A stretch of 64,000 bases of DNA from Amphirosellinia nigrospora. Its lineage: Eukaryota > Ascomycota > Sordariomycetes > Xylariales > Xylariaceae. The stretch is taken from NCBI GenBank assembly GCA_004123355.1, contig SCHM01000001.1:10674193-10738192 (forward strand), in the 5' to 3' direction. A program made the translations under genes and the position numbers. Positions 34,753 to 48,786 of this stretch are shown here, piece after piece. The number at the start of each line of letters is the position of its first letter. Position 1 is the first letter of the stretch. Under the pieces are notes generated by a model, which saw only the letters and a list, made by a program, of their open reading frames with translations, ran no database searches and was not told the DNA's origin.

Positions 34753-36409
34753 CTAAACCTCCACGGTCTTCCCCGAGCTGACAGCATTAGCTAGCTCTTC
34801 GTTATACTCCAGATATCCCTCTTTGCCCTCGGGGACATGCAATCTCCTCCCGCATTCCGTATCTCCAAATATCCCACCCTCGGGATTCGCCCCGAGCGCC
34901 CTCGCCGTCTCCTCGTAGTGTGCCTCGGCATACGTCTCGGCGTCGAAGTTCAAGAGCCATGCCTCGCGCCGCAGCCGCATGGACTGCGGGTCCTTCTTAG
35001 CCGCGCTGAAGTCCGCCTTGTGCCATATGTCGCGCGTTTGCTCGCCCGTCTTCTGCGCCGAGCGGACGCGCTCGTAGCGTATAGCCTCGAAGGTCGCCAC
35101 GGCCTCCTGCACGCCGTCGTTCCCTTCAGCTGCTGCCTGGGCCCGGAGAGACAGACGGCGATGGTGGCACCGTCTTCCATGGCCTGTGAGGCCTAAAAAA
35201 AACTTGAATTAACAACAAAATATCATTTTTCTTTTGGTCAGTTGGAAAATTACCCCTTGTATGGAGGTCGGCAGGAACGTGTGCGCTGCGTCGCCGATCA
35301 GCGCTATGCGGCGCCGTGCTGATATCCATGTGGGCAGCGGGTCTCGGTATACGAGTTTCCAGTCGATTAGGGGGAGGGTGTCTTATCGAGGATCTTCTGT
35401 ACGATGGGGTCCCAGCCTTCGAGGACTTTGCGCGCGTCGGAGAGGGGCGCCTCGAAGGACCAACTCTCTTTGATATCTTGCTCATCCTATGATCATGAAA
35501 CGGGCTCAGACAAGTACTCGTAAAATAGGAGTTGTTGAAGGGGAGATGAAAGCTAGACGAACTTTGTGAGTACAAACCCATGAGAAGTCCTTGCCGCCTT
35601 TCACTGATGCCGCGATGAAATGCTACGCATAGAGACACATTAGTCGAGAGTTCTAAGTCTTAAATCATAGACCTTGCTAGATTAGACGAAAAAAGGAAGC
35701 TAAGGAATCAGGCACGGGAAGATTTTATACGCACGACGTCAGGACCTAACCATGCCACATGCTTATCACCATTGTCCGTGAAGAATTGCAAGTCGGGTTC
35801 CTTTGCGATCTCGCCGGCGTCGAACCAGGTACGGTAGACCGCGTATCCCGACGCCTTCGGCTTATCGTCGTAACCAAGCACGATCTTCCGTCCTGGACTT
35901 CGCACCCCCTCCGCCGCGAGCACAACGTTGGCAGTAATCCTCTCTCCGCCCTCGAGAACAACGCCGGCCTCGTCGTCGTTCTCAAAGTAGTCCTCGACGC
36001 GTGCGCCTAGTCTCACGTTCACGCCTATATCCAGCGCGTGCTTATACACGACCTCGTGGAACTCGCCGCGATGTCCGTCGAACCGAATCCCGAATTCGTT
36101 CTGCTCCGCTGTCCACGTCTGTTTAAGGAGCGTCTCGCCGAGCCAATTCTTAATAACGAGGCCATCAGACCGTTGGCTTAGGGCGTTCATCTGTTCCGCC
36201 ACGCCCGGCCATCGTTGGAAGATGCGCGAGCTGTTTGGCCCGAAGCTGATTATGTCGCCCAGAAGCTTGAGCTCGGGGAATTTCTCGAGGAGGGTCACGC
36301 TGTGCCCCTTGCGATGGCATTCGATGGCTGCTGTAAGACCGGCGAAACCAGCGCCTACGACTAGGACGCGGATGCCACTCTTTGGGCGTGCTCGTGATGA
36401 TTGGTTCAT
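34753..36409 (-). CDS. FAD-dependent monooxygenase (salicylate-hydroxylase-like)
   Basis: Flavoprotein aromatic-hydroxylase family. Exons (minus): 36409-35735, 35622-35578, 35486-35254, 35192-34753; introns 112, 91 and 61 nt. About 464 residues. Visible: the Rossmann dinucleotide-binding site VLVVGAGFAGLTAAIE with a following LLEK acid; the DG-type segment VVLAAEGVRSPGR; and the second FAD motif IALIGDAAHTF with PTSIQGASQAMEDG. The substrate is unknown. The start lies close to the FAD motif, as in the family. Two frame changes, in the G run at 35370-35374 and at 35145-35146, each fit one lost base; similarity continues as LIDWKLVYRDPLP and RAQAAAEGND. It is divergently transcribed from an MFS transporter across 650 bp, which suggests a shared regulated function. 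Confidence 0.88.
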
Positions 36410-37059
36410 ATTTGATTGGCGTACCGAATGTTAGATGATAAAGTCTCATCTGTGTGTCCCTGGGTCATCTAAGACTCTCCTTGGAGGTCCCTAATCCAGG
36501 CTTTATGTGACGTGCAGCTTGGGTAAGTGACGTGATTAACCGAGATGTCGGTCATCTTCTCACCTCCTACCGTGCGCTCAGAACCAATAACCGCCACCTC
36601 GGTAAGCCTTTCCCTGAAGCTACCATTTGCTTTTTGCCTTTGTCGACTGGCCCTGTCTGATTAATGCTACCGTAATGCGGGATCTGCACCTCAGCTCGGA
36701 GGGTAGACTTGATACCATGCAATTTCCCCGCACGATGAGGTTGCGTCGATGACCGGCAGTTGTCTAAATCCAGTTTGCCAAGTTATCAAGATGCGGAGTG
36801 TGTGGTATTTCAACGTCTCAGAAATGCTCAATAAAGCGGTAAATGTCTTATCACGCCGTTCTGATCATCGAATCGGGTGAGTGGCCTGGATCTGGTTACA
36901 TAGTATCCTTGTCAATAGTTGATTCGGGGTAATTGAGAAGTTGATGGCTTTATTGTCCCTATAAAGACATTATGTGTCTCCTCGCGTATTAAGTTGCTAT
37001 CTTGATTATTAACCTTAAACTAAGATTGTTCAGGTCTGGCGGTATAACATCTCATCAAA
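36410..37059. promoter_or_regulatory. divergent promoter, monooxygenase / MFS transporter
   Basis: 650 bp between two outward start codons. Such a short shared upstream region often drives joint control of an oxygenase and its transporter in fungi. Short inverted and GTGACGT-like elements (GTGACGTG near 36507 and 36528) are visible, but no regulator can be assigned. Confidence 0.45.
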
Positions 37060-38923
37060 ATGGTTTGGGGGATTCTTGAAGACAAGCATATGGACCATGT
37101 CCCAGGGACTGGTACGTAACTTCACGTCTTTGCGCTTTCAGATCATTGCTAACGGTCAATGATAGTCCTTTTAGCCGAGTCTAGTGACGTCCCAAGCGAA
37201 TACCGGGCGATCCCTCGAGAGCATCTTAAACGTGGCCACGGACGAAATGCAGATATCATCCTAGCTCCCCAACCGAGCGACTCACCAAACGATCCGTTGA
37301 ATGTGGGTATTCGAATGTAAAAGTTATCATCGCTTTGGAAGCTTATACTAGCGCAGTGGCCGACGTGGCGTAAGGATGTTATCCTAACGATTGTCGGTCT
37401 ATCCGCGGCCGTGGTGGGAGCCTATGGTCCGATGCTCTCTCCTGGTTTCGTTGAGATTGCCGCCGAGTTGAATATTACAGTCAATACGCTGTCACAAGCT
37501 ACGGCTTGGGTAATTTTGTTGATCGGCCTGTCACTCTTCATATTTAATCCGATAGCGAAGAAGATTGGTCGTCGACCTGTCTATGCGATTTCGTCTATCA
37601 TTATGCTCACGGGCAGCGTTTGGGGAGCTGTTTCACAGGATTATGGCACCTTTCTTGCCTCCCGTATCTATAGTGGAGTTGGCATGGCGCCGTACGAAGT
37701 TCTCGTCCAGTGTACCATTGCGGACATGTACTTTGTGCATGAGAGGGCCACGAGGATTGCTATTTGGAACATGTTTCTTCTGTGTGGCATTAGTGGTGGA
37801 GCTTTGATTGCTGGTTATATCATCGAAGTAAGTTTACCATTGCGCTGGAGCGGCAGTGATTAATGGCAGTTTCAGGACCAAGGGTGGAAATGGACATTGA
37901 TTTGGTGCGGTATCCTATTTGGGATCCTGCTACCTTTGTCATCTTCTTCGTCCCTGAAACCGCCTATCGAAGACAATCTTGGGAAGAGCGTCTGATGACC
38001 ATTGGAACAAATGATGACAAGGGTGAACTACCAGAGAAGAAAGCCACGAATGTTGAACACAACGAGGAACCATCAGAGGCGCCAGAAGCCGGGATACAGA
38101 GGGAGAAGAAAGACCCCTTTTTACGCTCGTTGCGATTCTATAGCGGAGTATACACCAAGACGCCTCTATGGAAAATCTTCCTAAGACCAATGGTGATATT
38201 CTGGTATCCCGCTGTGCTCTGGGCGTTTTTACTCTATGGCGTTACATTAACCTGGATTGTGGTCTTTAGCGTGGTAAACGCGGTTATCTTCACAGCGCCG
38301 CCGTACAACTTCTCCGTGTCACAGACCGGGCTCATCTCTCTGTCTCCATTCATCTTAAGCTTCATAGGAGAGATCGTGTCAGGCCCATTGAACGACTGGA
38401 TTTGCTTGTGGCTGGCAAAGAAGAACCGCGGCGTCTATGAGCCAGAGTTTCGACTACCACCAATCATCATCTCCTTTCTAATGGGGATTGTTGGCTTCTT
38501 TGGATTTGGTGCAACAGTTCACTTCCAGACACACTGGAGCGGACCAGTTCTCTGCTTTGGCTTGGCTAACATGAGCCTGGCCTTCTCCAACGCCAGTGTG
38601 TTTGGCTATGTCATCGATGCCCACAAAGAGCTGAGCGAAGAGGGTATGGTATCCCCCGGAACTCATGTGATAATTTGGATACTGACTCGATGATGCGTCC
38701 AGCTTTTGTGGCGATCAATGCCCGCAATCTTTTGACGTTCGGACTGACATATTTCGTCAACGACTGGCTGGCTCGGGACGGCGTATTAGCGGTCTTCAAC
38801 GTACTCGGCAGCGTTTTCGTGGCAGTTAATGTACTGACTATTCCGCTGTGGATCTATGGAAAGAGATTTAGAGGGTTCATTGCAAGGAATGAGACCTTGA
38901 AGAGATTCATGCATGAAGATTAA
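37060..38923 (+). CDS. major facilitator superfamily transporter
   Basis: Twelve-helix-type secondary transporter of the plasma membrane or organelles; substrate unknown. Exons: 37060-37111, 37166-37302, 37357-37827, 37876-38643, 38703-38923; about 549 residues. The start MVWGILEDKHM leads into a hydrophilic N-tail ending NDPLNWPTWRKD, a common preface to helix 1 in fungal DHA1-type carriers. The loop 2-3 signature appears as NPIAKKIGRRPVY, then SRIYSGVGMAPYEVLVQCTIADMYF and FFVPETAYRR before the long central loop with charged residues. The second half shows several hydrophobic helices and ends KRFRGFIARNETLKRFMHED. One frame change at 37935-37937 fits a lost T (LLPFVIFFVPET). Divergent partner of the monooxygenase; a role in exporting or importing its product or substrate is inferred. 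Confidence 0.88.
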
Positions 38924-39662
38924 GAAAAATGAGGGGGTAGTGACACGTCCTAGATAGCGGGTAGGTCATTTTCACCATTGAATACCCTAGGTAGGTACTG
39001 AGACAATCGCAAGGCGCTTCATGCCAGGAGGTATACAAACATATTAGTCGGGTACGCTGGACATTGATGTCACATAATTATTATCAAATAAACGAGTGCG
39101 GCTCACTTGGAACTTGGAAGTTTCAAAAATGCTTTGAGATGCCAAGTTGGAAGAACTGCCCGCAGGTGGTACAGAGTGACGGGGTAGTCATGTTGTAGAT
39201 TGTGGGGTGTCAGGTACAGCTAACCACAACGAGATTAGCGTATCAACACACCATCTGCAAGGCGGTAGCTCGCTGTCAAAGACCCCAAAGCTCCTGAATC
39301 CTAGCCACGGGAAGGCGCGTCGCCTATGGTTTTCGAGCTTCCACTGTCGTTGAAATTACACCTACCTAAGCGAAACCCTCCTCTTCCCATACTAACGCCG
39401 TTGAACGACCTCTCCCTGCACCTCGGACGGTTATCCTCACCGCTGGCTCCTTGGACGTTGTTTTTTTTTCAGCCTGGTTGGGTGATAGGTTGCACATTCG
39501 ATAATCCCTGCTGCCGATTACTTAATAAGGAAACAAACAAATACAAACGTCGACGGCCAAAGCCCTCTACCTGAAGAACCAGGCGGACTAGTTCTAAGGA
39601 CTCGATTGCGAGGGTAGACAGGGAGAGCTGCAGGAGGCGAGGAGGTTTAGACGCCCACCACA
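38924..39662. promoter_or_regulatory. upstream region of centractin gene
   Basis: About 0.7 kb holding the 3' end of the MFS gene and the promoter of ARP1. A CCTAGGTAGGTACT tract is at 38986-38999, and a nine-T run followed by CAG at about 39463-39474 could be the acceptor of a 5' UTR intron. Confidence 0.4.
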
Positions 39663-40927
<1,265 letters not shown>

Positions 40928-42058
40928 CCGAACCTCCTCAATGACAGTGCAGACCCCTAAAAGGAGCAAGAAGCTCAGCGGCGCTCGGAAACAGATGCCA
41001 GGAAAAATAAAACCACCAAGTTGAAGCCCCGCCACCGGCACAGCTCTTGTCATACCTTCCATATTCTACATGTGATAAGAAGTGGCTTGGGTTATATTTT
41101 GTATTTTGGAAGCGTGTCCAGAAGTACAAATCTTTTTGAGAAGTGGAGAGTGAGCCTAGCTAGGCCTTCTACCTTCATGTACTGTGCATAGCAGTTCTTT
41201 TGGCAGCGGAAGTAAATCACAGCTGGAGGCGAAGAGACGAAGAGACGTTCGGGCAGGGCGTGGAAGGAGAGAGGAACTTATCATCTTAAGGTAGATGAAT
41301 GATACCCATTTGTTGAGCGTGCCTTTATCAAAGAAAATCATGATGAGGAGAGATACGCACGCGAATATACAGACATCGAAGTATCGGTCGTAAAGCATTG
41401 CCCTTGAATATCTATGAATAGGTGTATAGAGTTCTATCTATATACTAGGACAGCTGTCGAACCCATTAATTTCTTTCTCGAGTCTCAATTCGCCTCAATC
41501 CGGTTCTCGGACGCTTTTTTCTTTCTTTCTTGCTTTCTTGCTCATAGATAAACACGTGTCCTAGAGTCTGCCAGCTAGGAATACGACTAAAACCCATCAC
41601 CTCCTTGGTTAGGATGTCGAGGGGAATTTGTGTCGTGGAGGGGGTATATTGAAGAAAATGAAGCCAAATCCAATCCGTCTTGATTGTCCGCACACCTTTC
41701 TTTTCCAACTCAATTCGAGATGCCCGCTCGCTTTGTGGCATTTCCGTAAATGCCCAATTAAAATCCCACAATAAATCACTTTTTTCCTTGCGTCATGAAC
41801 CCTTGCGATGAACAATACATGTCGCAGCTCAGCGACAGTCCACCCGTCATTGTCCATGATCTCATACAAATTCCACCCACCCATTCCGTAGCGCCGTGCT
41901 TGATTTTGTTGATTGGTTGATAATAATTCGATGGAAAATAAATATAAATAGCAAAAAAGTGGAGAGACAGCCCGCGATTGATAGCGCCCGTCCGTGACGT
42001 CGAAACGGCGCATCGGTGAAAGTTTAAAACAGCTCAGGGAGGAGCAGGTAATGGAGTT
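40928..42058. other. convergent 3' intergenic region
   Basis: About 1.1 kb between the converging centractin and PAR32-like stops. No supported gene. The 41466-42013 minus-strand open frames have no recognisable domain. Confidence 0.45.
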
Positions 42059-42503
42059 TTATGGGGGTATCCAGATCCGATTCATCAGCCTAGCGGCGGC
42101 CGAAGGCAGAGCTGACGCGCTCGATGAAGGAATGGGCCGAGCTAGTGGAGCTGCCTCCGTCGCTGTCCTTGCGCCGGGGGTGGGCGCGGCGACGTCGTAG
42201 ATGTTGCCGGCGCCGCCCCGGCCGACGTAGCCGACGCGCTTCTGCTCCATCTGGCTCTGGAGCTTAACCTCCTCGTCGAACGACATGACGGGCGCTTCTC
42301 GACACGCACGCGTTGCCCGCGCCGCCTCGGCCCGAGTAGAAGTTGGACGTCGACGGAGGCGGCGCCTTGGACTCGGTGGCGATGCCGCTCGAGGGCGTGG
42401 TTGCTGGTGCGCGGAAATAGTTGCCCGCGCCGCCTCGGCCTGAGTGTGTGTAGGCGTTCTGCCCGACGGTGGGGTGAGGCTCGGCGATGGTGAAGCGAGG
42501 CAT
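42059..42503 (-). CDS. PAR32/DUF3602-like protein with GRGGAGN repeats
   Basis: Small disordered protein of about 148 residues with three copies of the SGRGGAGN-type motif (near residues 22, 57 and 101) that define DUF3602, found in yeast Par32. Par32 is phosphorylated in response to rapamycin and regulates ammonium transporters downstream of TORC1/Npr1; the same role here is inferred. The start MPRFTIAEPHPTVGQNAYTHS is at 42503 and the protein ends IWIPP. A single exon with one change of frame around 42290-42305, between the second repeat and MSFDEEVKLQ; the offset needs one extra or two missing bases, unlike most breaks in the window. The high GC of the repeat area may make the sequence unreliable here. 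Confidence 0.8.
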
Positions 42504-45500
42504 GGTGATTCTGTAGTGGACGGATGTGCCGCTTGTCTATACTCGATAACGATATAGAGTCTTGCTGAAGTGTTGTTGCGGGATAGCCTTTCCTCCTTAA
42601 AGTGCTGTAGATGCTGATGTTGTTTTTGCGTCGATTTTGTTCGTTTCTAGTTGGTGTGTACTACGTTGATTACTTTGCTAATAGCAGAACCACCCACCTG
42701 AGGGTAGAGGGGAGGGGTCCTAATATACCATCGTGAACATAAGGTGTCAAGGGTGGATTTCTCTTTGTCAAGGTTACTACCTGCTTGTCCGACAAGCAAG
42801 GACGCATCTGTTCCAAGGCGAGAGCCAAGCCACTTGACCAGGCCAGCAATAGATGGTGTCACAAGATGTGGCTACAATACTTAGTACGTCCCGAAGGGCG
42901 AGCAAAAGCCCAGTTTGAGAAATTTGCAATGTAGTAAAATTTTCTAGGACACCTGAGACACGACGAACCGTTTCCACCTCGCTTCGGACGTAACGATGTG
43001 GTTCGAGCGTGGGCGGAAAACGGCGGATGACACCATCCATTATTGCCAGACTAGAGACGGGAGAGAAAGAAAGAAAGAAAAAAATCAATAAATCTGAGAG
43101 CGTAAGATGCACGAGGGCGACGGCGCTTAGCAGTTAACGGCAGTGCGATGGAATCCGGGGTACGCGCGTGATGCGGACATGAAGGGACAATTGGCAAACA
43201 AAGAGTTGCTGTTACGAAATCGGATCCCGGAAAGGTGATCATGGGACCGCAAGAGAAGTTTTCGATAGAATAACTATTACCCCATAGTTTGCCCCTGGCC
43301 AGCCCCGGCGACCCTGGCAGCCCGCCAAGCTAGGGCCAGCCTAAGGCCAAGCCGCCGCCTTAGACCTACCGAAAAATGAACAAGTCCGCGGGTGTTAGTG
43401 CCGTATTAGTGGCCAATTGGGGGCCGTAGTTCGGCGCTGTGCCCAGATGGTGCGAGAATGATGAGATCGATGCAACAAACGTCTGTCAGGTACGACAAGG
43501 CGGTACACGTGTATCTCATGTACGTATGTATGTACAAGTGCAGTCGTTACAACTAGGACGGCCGATCAATCTTGTTAATTGGTCTCGGCTGGCACGAATT
43601 TCCTCCTTTCGGTGGTATCATTCTCCGTCGTATCTTGATTTAAGTATTAACCGCAATTGACGAAGCACGCAATGCCTATAATAAGCATCATTTGTCAGAA
43701 TGCCGGCTGATGATACACTAAGATTGAGCCGATAGGATTGGAGTATAGTAGATATCGGAATGCGAATTCCCATTGTTCTGCACGGTAACAACTAATGAAT
43801 AGATGGATAATAGGGGCTGAACACCTGCACCGTCTTCAGCCGCCGTGGCTTGAATTTCTTATTGTCTTTTTGTATTCCGATGTCACACAATCTAGCGTAT
43901 TACGTCAGTCACACACATGACTGGTATCCTTTGTACCAAACGGGTATTTCATTTCATCTACACAGGCAGTGAGTGGCCTGAAGACAACCTGAATAATGAT
44001 GGTGCCATATGACATGTCTGACCGACACCATAATCGCCTGATCTATCAAAAAGGACACTGCGGTGTCAGAAAACCGCCGTAAATCTTTGCGTATCCGAAA
44101 ATAGGAGATTCTGACATGTCATCAATTAAGCAAAGATCCCTCAATAGACGTAAAACCGTTTTGTCATTATCCATGAAGTAAACAGCAACGACAAATGCCG
44201 CTCGGCATTTTTCGCAGTTAAAATAATGATTGACAGCACGCAGTAATATGACCACCAGGCTAGTAGTGTTCGAAGATCTATGATTCAAGCTACAGCAATC
44301 TAACACAATGCACACTTGAAACTGCACACAGAGGGTATTCCGTATAAAGCCAGGCTAGCCTTTAAAGACCTGCACAAAACAATACTATCTAAAGTGTAGA
44401 GTTCCTAACACATTTCTTCAACATTTGCCGACTAACTCGATAGGAGCGATTGAAATGCTATATTGATCCATAACAGATACCAATACTAATAGAATCGACT
44501 TAAGTAAAGCCAGGGTTGGAGGTAGTGTTCTAACAACTATCACAGCAACTGGTTGAAATGTTGTATCTCCGAAGTAAGCAATTAAACGTTTGCGGCGAGG
44601 CGGTTTATCTCCAAGCAACAACAAAACATTGTATTTTCGACCCTAGAGTAATTGGTGGCCAGTGAGCTCATTAGAAAGCTTTACCTTTCCGAAACACGTA
44701 TTGGCAACGACAATTAAGTGTGAGGGAAGGTAAAGATTGAGAAGTTCTAACGGTGACCCCTAAAAGTATAAATTTCTCTGCAACGCGCTGATTGGCCATA
44801 CGGACTCTGCAAAGCTGCCATTGGTCAGAGTCTAAATCGAAGCATCAACCACAACGTATTTACACTCATATAGACTGTGTGGCTTACGCACTGCAATAGT
44901 GAAGATGGTCACTAACGGGCACTATATCTCAATACGAATACGAGGCTGATACAGCCACGCTTACGTAAACTAAAATTAAAATACGTAGCATTTTAATTTT
45001 CACCGTATTTAAAATGGATGGTTTACTATTAACGGTAAAGCTTTCCATTTTAGTAACAACTTGCTTGGCGCTACCGGTATTTTTTCTCCATAGTTTCTGT
45101 AATGGCTTTATATATATATATAAGGACTATTCATACGAAACCCTCGGTTGTAACAACGTATCTGATATATAAACTAGTATTTAGGAGTCGCCGAACACCG
45201 GAAAATCACTGCCAATGCCAAATCTCATGACAAGAGGCGTCTTTTCAGAATTTAGATTCACGATATGCTATATGACTATATGCTTGAAACGGGATATATC
45301 ATTTGGTGGAGGTGGCAGTCACGTCTACCAAGGTTATAATGAGATGATCATATTAGTACAGCGTAGATATAACCTGCTGTAGTTTAGATGCTAGTGTGTT
45401 CATATGTCATTTAATATGGAGAATGGGGCCGTTATATTGCGACAGATCAGGTGTAGCCTCATCTATCTGTCTGTAGCTCGTGGTAATGCCTTGCGTCGTG

Positions 45501-47052
45501 CCGTGCCGTATCTTTAGACACGAGGGCGGAAGCCAGTGTGATTTGTGGTGAGAACTTCTGTTCCCCAGACCATCATATCTAAAATCTTATTATATAGGCG
45601 TGAGCCCGGCTCTTCCTCCGTGAGCCTTGATTTTATAGATATCATATGTTGAGTTCAAGTCAGTAGATTTCATTCCCATGACGACCTCTTGTCGCTATTT
45701 TTTTCTTTGTTTAGGAAGGTAAAACCAAGGGCTCGGTTCAATCATCCAGCTTGTTCACGTCAATTTGTATTTATGATTCGCTTTTTTGAGTCTTATATTG
45801 ACCAGAGGCCTAAAAATTGGCAATGCACAATGGTGGCAAAAGTCCTATGCAAAACTGCACAGCGGTCAACTTAGAATCACTTCTGATAGGCGCCAATGGC
45901 TCGCGAGCATTATCAGGACAAAACGCACGCCAACTAAGTGAACCAACCATATCGTAGATGCTTGATGTGAATAGCATATCCCGCTAAATCCACTATGTAT
46001 CTAAACTGCGATCGCGTTCCGTTGAAGTCAGCAAGTCATCATGCGTATCAAAGGGAAAGTAAAGTTTTATGTAGTATTTCTTGACGCGAACTTGGCCAGA
46101 ATGTTACGGACGGATTATACGCGAATTTGGGTCGGGGCTAATCTGCTACCTCGAAAATACTTACACTTCTGCGATACTCAAGACTTATCCAGTTGGTAGA
46201 CTTCGATAGCTTGTGTGGGTGATGCAGTTGTAAGCAACGAAGCTGAATTCCAGTCCCAACTTTTAGCACAGCGTCTACAGTCGCCGCAATTCCACTCCCA
46301 CCCTCGTAACATACGATGCGAAGACCGTGAGTTGAAACCTCGCTGGACTATAGCAGTTTGTTCTTGTTAATATTCCATAAATTTTTTCCCTTTTCTTAGT
46401 AAAGGCATTTTTATTAGCCTTACCTCAAAGTCTGTTGAAAATAAGATGAATCGCTTAGGGATTCCTCTAGGTAGTTGCGTAGATACAGTCACCATTCCTG
46501 TGTTTTGAGTAAGGGGTGTGGTCTTCGAGCTACTAGAGTTCGCGAAGAAATTAGCCTTGGGTACGTAGTATGTATGGTATGACGATAGCAAGCGTACCGA
46601 ATTGCGGAACGAGAGATATGAAGACGTTCGGAGAGGTAGACTTCTGCAAATTCGATACCGTTAGGCTGTATGCTACGACCCTTACTTACACCCATTTTAT
46701 AGAAAAATCGTGTATACAAACAAGTCCAATGAAGGTACGTTAGTCACTTAAAACAACAAGATATGTGCCGAATAGCGCAAGATGCTACGATGAGTGATAC
46801 GGATGAATGTATTTCGAAATAATCTGCATATAATCTTGAATAGTAACGTATGTATCTTAGGAGAAGTAGACGTGTTCACTCTATATGTATTGTTCGATAG
46901 TATTTTGAGTTGAGAGAATACATGTGATACTGTGAGAAAACGACATACGAAAGGAAATAATCTCAATTGAACATCGTCTATGATAGTTTGCCCCGAAAAG
47001 TCCCTAGTGTCCTCCGCAGTGTCCTCCGCTCGAGAATGTAACAATTGCCTCT
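42504..47052. other. longest gene-free interval of the window
   Basis: About 4.5 kb upstream of the PAR32-like gene and downstream of the calpain-like gene. From about 43.7 kb on it is AT-rich, with small open frames that lack family motifs and splice support. It contains a perfect 11-bp inverted repeat at 44972-45000 (listed separately). I see no recognisable transposase or reverse transcriptase remains. Confidence 0.45.
44972..45000. repeat. perfect 11-bp inverted repeat (hairpin)
   Basis: AAAATTAAAAT at 44972-44982 and its exact complement ATTTTAATTTT at 44990-45000 flank a 7-base loop. A weaker AAAATGG/CCATTTT pair lies just to the right (about 45011-45054). It could be a small element's core or chance in AT-rich DNA. 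Confidence 0.5.
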
Positions 47053-48786
47053 TTACTTGGCAATACCCATGCAAGCAAAGTATTCCTTGAAAGATCCGAC
47101 CTCGACGGCCATGACACCCTCACGGTCCAGGAGGGAGGCGGGACGCCAGTACTCGGGCTCCACGCGGGTCAGGATACCAGGGTAGCTGGTGAGTCCGTGA
47201 GGCTCGGTGATGCCCCAGGGGTTGCGGATGATGATGTACTGCTTGTCGCCCTGGCCGACGGAGGACCAGCCGAGCACCGAGTAGGCGTGGTTGGCGACGA
47301 GGTTGCAGCCGCGGTAGGTGCCACGGTCCGAGGCGTAGGTCCAGGCGACCATGGGGCAGATGGTGCGGTGGTTGACGCTGCAAGTGCGCACCAGTCCGAC
47401 GAGGTCCTCGGCATCGTGCTTCTCGGTGAAGTAGTACTGCGGCTCGCGTCCGTTGATCTGCGCCATGGCCTTGACCGGGTCGCCGTGGTACAGCTGGGTG
47501 ATGTCGACGTGCTCGCTGCTATCGTTGCTGTTACCGATGGCCTTGCGTCGGTTGGGGTTGTCGTTGTTGCCGCTGTTGACCCTTCGCGAACGCCTTCTCA
47601 TACAGCGAGGGCCAGAGAGCCGTACCGTCGCTCGAGCGGCAGTACACGAAGTCCTCGCTGGAGTTGTTCACGGGACGCGGTAGTCAACCTCGACAGTCTG
47701 TGTCTTGTTGTTGTTGCGGCCACCTTTGTCGTGGAACTTAACCCGGAAGCGCTGGCGACCCTCGTCGCTGTTAGGGTCGTGCAATCGCATCTGCAAGTCC
47801 ATGGTGCGGTTGATCGTCGCTGGGTCCGCCCAGTAGACGGAGAACAGCGCTGCGATAAACCAGCTGTTCCAGTGGCACCCTGGATCGGATCTAGAACATT
47901 TGGAGTTAGTTATTACTATTCATTCATGGTCCGCAAAAGGAGTCTGGAAAAACGAGGAGTAAAGAATCCGTACCGTCAAACTTGCGGATGACTTGGAACT
48001 CGCGAGATCCGCCGTAGTCGAAGAGGGTGTTGTAGTCGGAGATCATGGTACGGCGCATGTTGTGGCGCATCATGATCACCTCACGAGCATCGCGCCACGA
48101 GCTGTTGGGGGCGTGAACTCCTCATTGTTGTCGCCGCGTCGGAAAGGCAGGCAGAAGTCGTTAATCGTCTGCGTCACCTCTCGGTTGGATACCGTTCGAG
48201 CGACGTCGTCAGCATGCAAAATAAGGTGCAGCTTGTGTTTTGAATGTTAGCTCGCTTGATACGGGCATTGCCGATGTCCTTCAAGCCAACATCCTCAGGT
48301 CGCCTAGCTTGTCAAGGCGGCTGAGGTCAGGGGTAACAAGATCCTTCTCCTTCAAGATCTTCGTCTCGTCCTCCTTCAGCTCCTCTGCGTTGCGTTCATC
48401 CTTGTTCAGCTTCAGACCGGCGTAGAGGACTGAGCGATGCTTCATGTCAAAAGCTCCTCATAATCAGTCTGGAGAGTATCCTGGATGACTCGAATCGCAG
48501 TGATGGAGTGGCGATCGATCTTGTGACCGATCATGTTCTCGGCAAGAGCAAATGGTTGATGCAACGACAAACAGATCCTTAGGCTGCGGGTCTGGCTCGG
48601 TTCGTCCTGGTTGCCCGAACGGCATGTTCGAATGTCGCTCAGGTCGTCGTATCCCTCAGGGGCCGGTCGAGAAGGCAGGGTGGTTCGTTCCAATTTTCTC
48701 CCTGTAAGTGCCTCGAAAAGCACATAAGGGTCAATGGACCCGGAGGACCCGGTGGGAGTTTGGGATTGAGAGCTGTATGAAACCAT
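47053..48786 (-). CDS. calpain-like cysteine protease (peptidase C2-type)
   Basis: Papain-fold cytosolic protease candidate. Two exons (minus): 48786-47974 and 47890-47053, with a GTACGG donor and TTCTAG acceptor. Catalytic elements, by comparison with calpains: the Cys in PGCHWNSWFIAALFSVYWAD (compare GDCWFLAAL), the His in NHAYSVLGW, and the Asn in IIIRNPWGITEP. Upstream is a region of about 270 residues with no domain I recognise; the end is FKEYFACMGIAK. About 550 residues in total. The gene carries about seven or eight frame changes in 1.7 kb, more than any other comparable gene here; nearly all fit one lost base in a run. It could be an eroding gene or simply poorly resolved sequence. 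The extended GCHWNSW active site differs from classical calpains, so the subfamily is uncertain. Confidence 0.7.

Noticed and set aside
42777-43040. Minus-strand frame starting MDGVIRRFPPTLEPHRY
   Set aside because: Possibly a small gene, but no recognised domain, splice evidence or conserved motif; too weak to list.
47197-47991. 264-codon plus-strand open frame rich in Val, Ala, Asp and Gly
   Set aside because: It is the antisense of the GC-rich calpain-like exon and has no domain; the minus strand carries the protease motifs.
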